A DNA stretch of 64,000 nt from an uncultured Flavobacteriales bacterium. GTDB lineage: Bacteria; Bacteroidota; Bacteroidia; Flavobacteriales_E; Vicingaceae. Below are positions 17,475 to 24,339 of this stretch, in pieces. The notes beneath the pieces were generated by a model. It saw nothing but the letters and a program-made list of their open reading frames with translations. It had not been told where the DNA came from and made no database searches. Every line of letters starts with the position of its first letter. Position 1 is the first letter of the stretch. The stretch is taken from contig CAJQOH010000038.1 in assembly GCA_905479915.1 (NCBI GenBank), forward strand, positions 35,914-99,913, given 5' to 3'. The translations under genes were made by a program, and so were the position numbers.

Positions 17475-17583
17475 GTCAGTTCGAGTGAAATTCTTTTTCA
17501 GAATTTTGTATCGAGAACTTCATTTTAAACATCATCGATTCTCGATACATTTCGATAAAAAAAATCGAAACACTCGAATTGAC
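17475..17583. repeat. Cloverleaf-forming palindromic intergenic element
   Basis: Four stems abut with no unpaired bases between them. The outer stem is GTCAGTTCGAGTG (17475-17487) with CACTCGAATTGAC (17571-17583), with one G-T wobble. Inside it are AAATTC/GAATTT (17488-17506), TGTATCGAGAA/TTCTCGATACA (17507-17549) and TTTCGAT/ATCGAAA (17550-17570). It fills the gap between two convergent genes. Such GTCAGTTCGAGTG elements are, from memory, dispersed in Bacteroidota genomes, but only one copy is in this window. Confidence 0.75.
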
Positions 17584-17592
17584 AATGATATA

Positions 17593-18600
17593 CTAACAAA
17601 AGAAATAGTAATCTTCCATTGCTTTTTGATTCAGTTTTTCAAAGTATTTCTTGATTTCTTCTTGTGCTTCAGTATTTGCAACTGTAACGATACTTTGAGC
17701 ATTTTCAATAGTTGATAACTCACTAAAAGCAAGCATTTCTTTATCGTAAATATGTTTCCCAATCTTTTTGGGATTGTCACAAATCCAATGAAAATCTATT
17801 CCCCGATCAATAAGCAATTTTGCCAAAGCTTTTCCTTTTCCTCCCGCTCCCCAAACAACAAGGTTCTTTGTTTCATCATATTCTTCACTCAAAAAATAAT
17901 CAGCTTTTATCGTGATAAATGTATTGTCTGCATAATTATCATCTGTTCGAGAAGTTCTTGTACTATAATCTCTCCAATGATGTAAAACTTTATTACAAGG
18001 TATAGGGTTTAATCCATTAATATAAAAACGAAAGGTTAAATCATAATCTTCTGGGTATCGATTTGGACGTAGGGCATCACATTTTTCAAAATCTTCTCGA
18101 CAAACCATCCAACAAGGTGAAGGGATCACACATTCTTTATAAATCTCTTCAAAACACTTTCCCTCTATAATCAATCCATTCAACCACTCTTCATATTTCC
18201 TAAATCCCTCTCCTAACTCATCTTCCGAAAAATACTTTACCAACCCAACGGCAATACTTCCTTTTCCTTTATCACTCAAATTAGAAGTCAGTACCTCTAG
18301 CTTGTCTGCAGTCATAATATCATCAGAATCCATTCGGGTAATAAACGCTCCTAAACTTTTAGAATATGCCAAACGTAAGGCATCAATAATTCCTTTACCG
18401 TTATTGGAAAAAACGTTTACTCGATTGTCCTTCTCAGAGTATAACTTCAAGATATTAAAACTGTCATCAGTAGATCCATCATCAACAACTAAAAGCTCCC
18501 AATTTTGATACGATTGATTCAATATAGAATCTAAACATTCATTTAAGAACTGTGCCGTATTTTTAACGGGCATTATTATACTAACCAACGGTTTTTGCAT
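17593..18600 (-). CDS. Family 2 glycosyltransferase with a C-terminal nucleotide-binding domain
   Basis: Residues 1-220 form a GT-A glycosyltransferase domain: VSIIMPVKN at the start, VVDDGSTDDS for nucleotide-sugar binding, and the DxD-type MDSDD at 90-94. The last third begins with LVVWGAGGKGKALAKLLIDRG, a Rossmann-type GxGGxG loop of the kind in PglD- or FlmH-like C-terminal sensor/sugar domains, and ends FDENDYYFFC-like with aromatic residues. The sugar and acceptor cannot be predicted. The gene stands alone rather than in a polysaccharide cluster. It converges with the flavoprotein gene, with the cloverleaf element between them. Confidence 0.82.
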   Translation of the reverse strand: MQKPLVSIIMPVKNTAQFLNECLDSILNQSYQNWELLVVDDGSTDDSFNILKLYSEKDNRVNVFSNNGKGIIDALRLAYSKSLGAFITRMDSDDIMTADKLEVLTSNLSDKGKGSIAVGLVKYFSEDELGEGFRKYEEWLNGLIIEGKCFEEIYKECVIPSPCWMVCREDFEKCDALRPNRYPEDYDLTFRFYINGLNPIPCNKVLHHWRDYSTRTSRTDDNYADNTFITIKADYFLSEEYDETKNLVVWGAGGKGKALAKLLIDRGIDFHWICDNPKKIGKHIYDKEMLAFSELSTIENAQSIVTVANTEAQEEIKKYFEKLNQKAMEDYYFFC

Positions 18601-18680
18601 ACTTCAAAAATCGGACTTTTAATCGCTTAAAGCTTATTTAAAACTGTTAACTTTGTTAGATTCCTTTTACAAAAGTAATT

Positions 18681-20663
18681 ATGCATAAAACCCTATTCCT
18701 TCTAAGTGTTGTCTTATGCTTAATAAGTTGTAACAAATCCAACAACCGCATTGATAAATCATCGTGGACAGGAGTGCTTAGTTGTGATGCTGAAAATATT
18801 GACGAAAGCTGGACGATTACCAACAACAAACACATTCATTTAAGGGGAGATTTTATTGCTGACAATAGCATTCATTTATCAGGACAAACTTCCATTCAAC
18901 TGAATAAAGATCATAGGCAAGGTTTTTCTTTTGAGCTTATAGGCCTAGATTTTCTCGATAAAATTACGGCAAAAGTATGGCGGTACAACAATGGAAACAA
19001 CTCCAACATCTCTATAAATGACAAAAACAAATTGTACCAGTTTTCGATACCTACAGGAAAAACACAAGGAAAGTGGGAAGAATTAGAGGTAGTCTTTAAT
19101 TGTTACAGTCACAATCCGAATGATACGATCTTAATTCAATGTTCTTTTTCTGGTCATCCGAATGACACCGTTTGGTTTGATGATTTTTCATGTGAAATAG
19201 AATCCTTTGAACAACCATCACTTACAGGTAAAAGAAAGAATGAAACTTTAAGCGTAACACTTCCGAAATCATCTAAAAAAAAGCTATCAAAAAAAAGAGA
19301 AAAAGCGCTTAACAAAGGTATTCTAATCAAGGAAAAAGGAGATTTGGTAGAAGCAACTATAGCTAAAAACAAACAAGTAAAACTGAGGTTAAAAGGAGAC
19401 TGGACGGATCATTTAATTGGAAAAAAATGGTCGTTCCGGATAGAAATGGAAAATAAGGATACATGGAAGAACATGTCCAAGTTTTCAATTCAATCCCCTA
19501 CTTCTAGGAGTATGATGAACGAATGGGTTTTCCATAAAATGTTGGAAGCTGAACAAGTGCTAACAACACCATACTTTTTTATGCCTGTAGAAATCAATGA
19601 AGAGAATATTGGAATAATGGCAGTAGAAGAGCATTTTACGCAAGACCTTCTCAAAAACTTAAACAAACCTTTAGGACCAATTTTAAAATTTAACGAAGAT
19701 TACCTTTGGGATTTGCGCATAAATAATTTACCCATTTTTGAATATCCAATTATCCAATCTGCTGAAGTTAAAGTGTTCTCTCGAAAACATTTCAACTCTT
19801 CTCCTGAATCTATAGAAACAATGAATAAGGCACGTTGGTTACTTTATGCACACCAACACAATTTATTACCTTTAGATAGCATATTCGATATTGATAAATT
19901 AGCCAAATACTTAGCTATATCTGATTTAATTGGAGCATCACACAGCTACATTTGGCACAATAGACGTTTTTATTATAACATTGAAAAAAATAGATTAGAA
20001 CCAATTGTTTTTGATGGAACACCAACTGTAATGCCAAGTGGAAACGATGCTGAAATAATGAAGTTCTTAGACACTAAAGTCTTCCATGAAAAATCGACTT
20101 TCAATCTATTGGCTTCTTTAAACTTTAGAGAAAAATTTAAAAATTACCTCTACGAATTCAGTAGTAAGGGTTACTTAGAAAACTTCTTTAAAGCCTCAAA
20201 AACTGAGTACCAATCTACTGAGAGCATTCTACAACAAGAATACCTCAACTATCAATTCAGAAAAAATGAGCTTTTTTATAGGGCTGAAATAATTCACAAA
20301 AAACTTGCAACACGAATTGGGAAGTCTGAAGAAGAGAACATTTCAAACATATCCATTTCAACTCGTTTTTCACCTCTACCAACAACAAAACCTTTCCCTG
20401 GAATTTCGGTTATAGCTTATCGATCAGAAAGTAAAGGAGATACTTCTAGGTTGGAAATAGTCAACTTTCATCACGAAAAAGTTACTACTCTATCACCTAT
20501 TAAAAATATTGAACTCAACCCATTCAAAAGCCCTAATCTTCCTGAAGCTAAAACGATTTCATTCATCGACCAACCTAATTTTATTGAATTTACCACTCCA
20601 TCTTCTAAAGAAATCTACAAAGTTAAAGTCTCTAAATACAGCCTTCCAAAAAGATTAAATTAA
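18681..20663 (+). CDS. CotH-like lipoprotein
   Basis: A lipoprotein signal peptide (lipobox LISC, Cys 17) is followed by a region of about 180 residues resembling a carbohydrate-binding or jelly-roll module. The CotH-like atypical kinase domain then runs from about residue 215 to 540, with VKLRLKGDW, KWSFRIEMEN, EWVFHKMLEAE, IMAVEEHF and VFDGTPTVMP. CotH is a spore-coat protein kinase, and CotH-like proteins occur widely in Bacteroidota with unknown substrates. Assignment is by motif pattern and moderate. The stop overlaps the start of the next flavoprotein gene, so the two are translationally coupled. A TAACTTTG -7-like element lies at 18648-18655. Confidence 0.62.
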   Translation: MHKTLFLLSVVLCLISCNKSNNRIDKSSWTGVLSCDAENIDESWTITNNKHIHLRGDFIADNSIHLSGQTSIQLNKDHRQGFSFELIGLDFLDKITAKVWRYNNGNNSNISINDKNKLYQFSIPTGKTQGKWEELEVVFNCYSHNPNDTILIQCSFSGHPNDTVWFDDFSCEIESFEQPSLTGKRKNETLSVTLPKSSKKKLSKKREKALNKGILIKEKGDLVEATIAKNKQVKLRLKGDWTDHLIGKKWSFRIEMENKDTWKNMSKFSIQSPTSRSMMNEWVFHKMLEAEQVLTTPYFFMPVEINEENIGIMAVEEHFTQDLLKNLNKPLGPILKFNEDYLWDLRINNLPIFEYPIIQSAEVKVFSRKHFNSSPESIETMNKARWLLYAHQHNLLPLDSIFDIDKLAKYLAISDLIGASHSYIWHNRRFYYNIEKNRLEPIVFDGTPTVMPSGNDAEIMKFLDTKVFHEKSTFNLLASLNFREKFKNYLYEFSSKGYLENFFKASKTEYQSTESILQQEYLNYQFRKNELFYRAEIIHKKLATRIGKSEEENISNISISTRFSPLPTTKPFPGISVIAYRSESKGDTSRLEIVNFHHEKVTTLSPIKNIELNPFKSPNLPEAKTISFIDQPNFIEFTTPSSKEIYKVKVSKYSLPKRLN

Positions 20664-21856
20664 TGAAGAAAACTGTTACAATAATTGGTGGAGGTCCTGC
20701 TGCGATGTTACTTGCAACCCATTTAGACACCAAACTATTTGATGTAACGATTTATGAAAAAAATAAAGCTTTTGGCAGGAAGTTTTTGGTTGCCGGTAAA
20801 GGAGGCTTTAACCTTACACACTCAGAAGAATTAAGTGATTTTATTTCAAGATACACACCTTCTGAATTCATTAAAGAAGCGCTTACCTTTTTTAGCAATA
20901 AAGATTTAGTAAACTGGCTAAACACATTAAATATCCCAACATTTACTGGAAGTAGTAAAAGAATTTATCCTATAAAAGGAATTAAACCTATCGAAGTTTT
21001 AACAGCTATTTTGGATGATTTAAAACAGAAAAACATTCAACTAAAAACAGAACAAAACTGGATTGGTTTTAATGATGATAACGAGCTTCTTTTCGAATCA
21101 GGAAAAACAATCAATTCTAACCTTACAATCTTTTCATTAGGTGGTAGTAGCTGGAAAAAAACTGGTTCAACAGGAAATTGGACTACTTTCTTCTCCAATA
21201 AAGACATTAACATTATTCCTTTCGAAGCATCAAATTGCGCCTTCAAAACAAATTGGAAAAGTGACTTTTTGAATAAAAACGAAGGTAAACCAATCAAAAA
21301 CATACAAATAAACTGCAAAAACAGCTCGAAAAAGGGGGAAATTGTAATTACAAAATTTGGACTAGAGGGAGGAGCAATTTATGCTTTAAGTCCTGAGATT
21401 AGAAATGAGCTCAACAAAAATAAAAAAACAAAAATCACAATCGATTTAAAACCTTCTTTAAGCCTTAAAGAAATTCAATCCAAACTTAAGCCTAGTAAGA
21501 TAACACAACAATTGACAAAATCAATTAAGCTTGAAAAACCAAAAATTGATTTGTTAAAAACATACCTCAGCAAAGAAGAATTTCTTGACATTAATACCTT
21601 AACAGAATTGATCAAAAATTTTCCTTTGGAAATTACAGACCTCTCTCCTATTGATGAAGCCATATCTGCTGTTGGAGGAATTGATCTTAATGAGATAGAC
21701 GGTAATTTTGAGCTTTTAAAACTTCCTAAAAATTATACAATAGGCGAAATGTTAAATTATGATGCCCCAACGGGAGGGTACTTATTACAAAGCTGCTTTA
21801 GTATGGGAGCATTTTTGGCAAATCATTTAAATAAAAAACATGGACAGAAAAATTAA
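20663..21856 (+). CDS. TIGR03862-type flavoprotein
   Basis: An FAD-dependent oxidoreductase of 397 residues with ITIIGGGPAAMLLATHL-like Rossmann motif at the N terminus, then FGRKFLVAGKGGFNLTHSE, the KGGFNLTH variant of the HI0933 signature. SKRIYPIKGIKPIEVL, FGLEGGAIYALSPEIR and YDAPTGGYLLQSCFSMGAFLA follow. The family is recognised but its reaction is unknown. It overlaps the CotH-like gene by one base upstream and a 78-residue gene by 17 bp downstream, suggesting a three-gene translational unit. Confidence 0.83.
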   Translation: MKKTVTIIGGGPAAMLLATHLDTKLFDVTIYEKNKAFGRKFLVAGKGGFNLTHSEELSDFISRYTPSEFIKEALTFFSNKDLVNWLNTLNIPTFTGSSKRIYPIKGIKPIEVLTAILDDLKQKNIQLKTEQNWIGFNDDNELLFESGKTINSNLTIFSLGGSSWKKTGSTGNWTTFFSNKDINIIPFEASNCAFKTNWKSDFLNKNEGKPIKNIQINCKNSSKKGEIVITKFGLEGGAIYALSPEIRNELNKNKKTKITIDLKPSLSLKEIQSKLKPSKITQQLTKSIKLEKPKIDLLKTYLSKEEFLDINTLTELIKNFPLEITDLSPIDEAISAVGGIDLNEIDGNFELLKLPKNYTIGEMLNYDAPTGGYLLQSCFSMGAFLANHLNKKHGQKN

Positions 21857-22076
21857 AATTATTTGGGAATTTAGTGGTCCTGAAGCTGAAAAAACAGCCA
21901 AACACCATCAAATCCATTTAGAGGAATTCGGAGAAAGAGAGAAATTAACTTACGCTATTGGAGGAACTGAATACCTGAATCATCTGGTCTGGATAGCTTA
22001 CATTATTGTGCTTGAAAAAGATGTCGTACTCGTTAGAGATGCCTTAAAACCTTTAAGAGCTGAAGTTTTTGAGTAA
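21840..22076 (+). CDS. Small conserved-looking protein of unknown function
   Basis: This 78-residue soluble protein is not recognised. It is composed of strand-helix-strand-like segments (IKIIWEFSGPEAEKTAKHHQ, then LEEFGEREKLTYAIGG) and two hydrophobic stretches near the end (LVWIAYIIVL), too short or polar for a clear transmembrane helix. It starts inside the 3' end of the flavoprotein gene (17-bp overlap), which supports its being a real, coupled gene rather than chance. A GxH-containing helix followed by a beta hairpin would fit a small accessory protein, but that is inference. Confidence 0.6.
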   Translation: MDRKIKIIWEFSGPEAEKTAKHHQIHLEEFGEREKLTYAIGGTEYLNHLVWIAYIIVLEKDVVLVRDALKPLRAEVFE

Positions 22077-22160
22077 GATATTGACTTTCTTCTCCAAAAA
22101 GGATAACTTCGTTTAACAACATTTTATATTACATTAAAACGTAACATAGAATAGCGTTAC

Positions 22161-22508
22161 CTACAATGCCTTGAAGCGTTCAAGTGCCTTATCAATGTCG
22201 GTAGGTCTTGGCTTGTTTGTTTTTGCAAAGTGGCTTATTATATTCTGCACCTTGCCCCCTTGTATTAAACTAAATCTTTGCCATTCACTTTGTTCTGCAT
22301 CTGTTAAATCTCGTCTATTTGGATTATCAATAGAGCAAGTTTTCATATGTGCATCAAAGTAAGTGTCTTTTAATTTTTCGTAAGTCTGTGCCAAAAAACA
22401 AACAATCCCTTCAAGTTCATTTATGTAGGTTTGGTCATCAAGCACAGTAGGTAACACGTTATAAAGTTCATTGCTTGTTTCTTTTTGCTCACTTTTTTTA
22501 TCACTCAT
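22161..22508 (-). CDS. Orphan hypothetical protein
   Basis: This 115-residue soluble, mostly helical protein is not recognised. It starts with a polar Lys/Glu-rich segment, has a central part with one Cys pair region (EGIVCFLAQTYEKL, HMKTCSIDNPNRRDL), and ends in NKPRPTDIDKALERF. There is no signal peptide or transmembrane helix. It lies between convergent operons, inside a 10-bp inverted repeat, with a hairpin in its 5' leader. Its base composition looks slightly less AT-rich than its neighbours, judged by eye. Recent acquisition is possible but unproven. Confidence 0.6.
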   Translation of the reverse strand: MSDKKSEQKETSNELYNVLPTVLDDQTYINELEGIVCFLAQTYEKLKDTYFDAHMKTCSIDNPNRRDLTDAEQSEWQRFSLIQGGKVQNIISHFAKTNKPRPTDIDKALERFKAL

Positions 22509-22532
22509 AATTCGTTTTTATCTATTAATTTA

Positions 22533-22555
22533 GTTGCTTATTTCAAGGAAGCAAC
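22533..22555 (-). promoter_or_regulatory. Hairpin in the leader of the orphan gene
   Basis: GTTGCTT and AAGCAAC form a perfect 7-bp stem with a 9-nt loop, 25 nt before the ATG at 22508. It has no T tract on the minus strand, so it is not a classical terminator. Confidence 0.45.
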
Positions 22556-22586
22556 GAAACCTTATAACTATCCGTTAAACGAAAGA

Positions 22587-23645
22587 CTAATCTATTGACA
22601 TAAAAAAGCGTTCCCAACGATACTTTCTTTTAGCAACTAGCGCTCTATTAACAGAAATCAACACCTTAGTTGCCTTACCCACAATATGATCTTCTGGTAA
22701 GAATCCCCAAAAGCGTGAATCCGAACTATTGTGACGATTATCTCCCATCATAAAATAGTAATCCATTTTAAAAGTATATGAACTTACTACTTCATTATTA
22801 ATAATAATATCCATCCCATCAACCTCAAAATCATTCCCTTCATAAACGGCTATTATTCTTTGATACAAATGAACATTATTCGTGTCTAAACGTATGGTCA
22901 TTCCTTTTTTAGGGATTACCACTTTACCAAAATAATCTATGTTCCAATTGTAACTCTTCTGGTAAGGAAAAATGTAATCTGCATAACTTTCTGGATCAAC
23001 CGCTAAAGGTTTTATCGATTTAATATAATTCGTTTTTTCTAAACCTGCTTTAGCAGAATCAGATAAGGTTAACTGATAAAATCCTTTTGTTCCAACTCTC
23101 CCACCTTCTGTAATACCATATTTTAACAGGGTATCATTTATTAAATCAACAGATGATTCCAAATTATAATTGAACTCAACAGTTGCAGGAAAAGGAATTT
23201 GATCCTCATTAATAAACACTTTCTTATTCTTTATTTGTAAAGTATCTCCAGGCAAACCAATGCATCGCTTTATATAAAACGGACGATGATCTACAGGCAC
23301 ATCACTCTCTCTTGGGTAATTAAAAACAACAACATCATTTCTTTCTACTTTCGATTCAAAAAGCCTTATATAGGGAAATTGAACAATATCCGAAAAGGAA
23401 TTCATTTCATTATTGAATGGCATTCTATGATGACTTAATGGAAAAGTAAAAGGAGTGATTGGCAAGCGCATACCGTAGCTCATTTTGTTTACAAAAATTA
23501 AATCCCCAGGAAGCAATGTTTTCTCCATAGATGTACTTGGCACCACATACAACCAAAAGAAAAAAGCCTTTACAAGAACTACAGTAAACAACGCATACAA
23601 CAACGCCTTAATCCACTGTACAATATATAATCTAATTTTTTTCAC
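22587..23645 (-). CDS. lepB: Type I signal peptidase, third of three tandem copies
   Basis: This membrane-bound serine protease removes signal peptides after Sec export. An N-terminal transmembrane helix (about residues 12-33) precedes the catalytic Ser in VPSTSMEKTLLPGD (Ser 39). The general-base Lys is in YIKRCIGLPGD (Lys 126), and the box E motif MMGDNRHNSSDSRFWG is present. All catalytic residues are intact. Like the first copy it has a long insert between the Lys region and box E. The likely start is GTG at 23645, which makes it overlap the preceding copy by 14 bp. Confidence 0.9.
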   Translation of the reverse strand: MKKIRLYIVQWIKALLYALFTVVLVKAFFFWLYVVPSTSMEKTLLPGDLIFVNKMSYGMRLPITPFTFPLSHHRMPFNNEMNSFSDIVQFPYIRLFESKVERNDVVVFNYPRESDVPVDHRPFYIKRCIGLPGDTLQIKNKKVFINEDQIPFPATVEFNYNLESSVDLINDTLLKYGITEGGRVGTKGFYQLTLSDSAKAGLEKTNYIKSIKPLAVDPESYADYIFPYQKSYNWNIDYFGKVVIPKKGMTIRLDTNNVHLYQRIIAVYEGNDFEVDGMDIIINNEVVSSYTFKMDYYFMMGDNRHNSSDSRFWGFLPEDHIVGKATKVLISVNRALVAKRKYRWERFFMSID

Positions 23646-24339
23646 TAGCCGAGTAAAGTTTGAGCATCATTTTACCTACAAGATTACACTCAGAAATTAA
23701 ACCCAAATATCGAGAATCTACTGATTGTGCTCTATTGTCTCCCATTGCAAAGTAATAATTATTCTGAACTACAAAACCATCACTCCCAACCTTATCTCCT
23801 TTTGCAGGAATTCTAATGGGGCCAAAATTATCTCTACTAAAACCTAACGATGGGTGGTTGGGGAATATTGAATGGTCTGAAATCTTATATTCGTAGCCTT
23901 TCGGATGAATTACTTTACGGATAAAACGAACAGTATCAGAACTAATAATCGCATCAGCTTGTTGAACTGTTAAATCAAGCTCATATTCCTTAAATGGATT
24001 TGACACTGAAATCTTATATCGCTGCTTTGTTACAATATGCTCTTCCTTTTGATCATTAACAAACAACACCCCATCAATAAGCTGAACTTTATCTCCAGGA
24101 AAACCAATTATTCTACTGATATAATCTTCATCACTATGGCTAAAAACACAAACATCGTTTCGTTTTAATGCATCTTGTTTTAGTAGTGAATTTACCAGAA
24201 TAAAATCTCCAGAAACTAAACTTGGAGACATACTACCTGAAGAGATTTGATAATGCGGAAATTGAGCCTTGACCAAAATACAAAAGCCAACCACAACTAT
24301 CATTATCGTGATTGACTTTATATTTAATTTTTTGGTCAT
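23632..24339 (-). CDS. Type I signal peptidase paralogue lacking the catalytic lysine
   Basis: The protein has the S26 peptidase layout: an N-terminal transmembrane helix (about 9-25), Ser 36 in SSGSMSPSLVSGD, and the box E motif AMGDNRAQSVDSRYLG. At the position of the general-base Lys it reads YISRIIGFPGD, so Ser 75 replaces Lys (YIKR in both neighbours). In bacterial type I peptidases that Lys is essential, so this copy may be inactive, regulatory, or use another base. It is shorter (235 residues) than its neighbours. It starts immediately after the stop of the first copy and overlaps the third. Confidence 0.82.
   Translation of the reverse strand: MTKKLNIKSITIMIVVVGFCILVKAQFPHYQISSGSMSPSLVSGDFILVNSLLKQDALKRNDVCVFSHSDEDYISRIIGFPGDKVQLIDGVLFVNDQKEEHIVTKQRYKISVSNPFKEYELDLTVQQADAIISSDTVRFIRKVIHPKGYEYKISDHSIFPNHPSLGFSRDNFGPIRIPAKGDKVGSDGFVVQNNYYFAMGDNRAQSVDSRYLGLISECNLVGKMMLKLYSASEKN

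Larger units (their letters stand above)
22108..22583. mobile_element. Cassette-like segment bounded by a 10-bp inverted repeat
   Basis: TTCGTTTAAC at 22108-22117 and its exact complement GTTAAACGAA at 22574-22583 bracket one orphan gene. The right copy lies 4 bp beyond the lepB stop. A 7-bp hairpin (GTTGCTT at 22533, AAGCAAC at 22549) sits between the right repeat and the gene start. No transposase or integrase is present, so mobility is a hypothesis; the pattern could also be chance or regulatory. Confidence 0.35.

Noticed and set aside
22108..22583. Integron attC-like GTTRRRY/RYYYAAC sites at the ends of the orphan gene
   Set aside because: GTTTAAC and GTTAAAC match the core patterns, but they are inverted and 460 bp apart, whereas the two halves of one attC lie within about 140 bp and successive attC sites share orientation.
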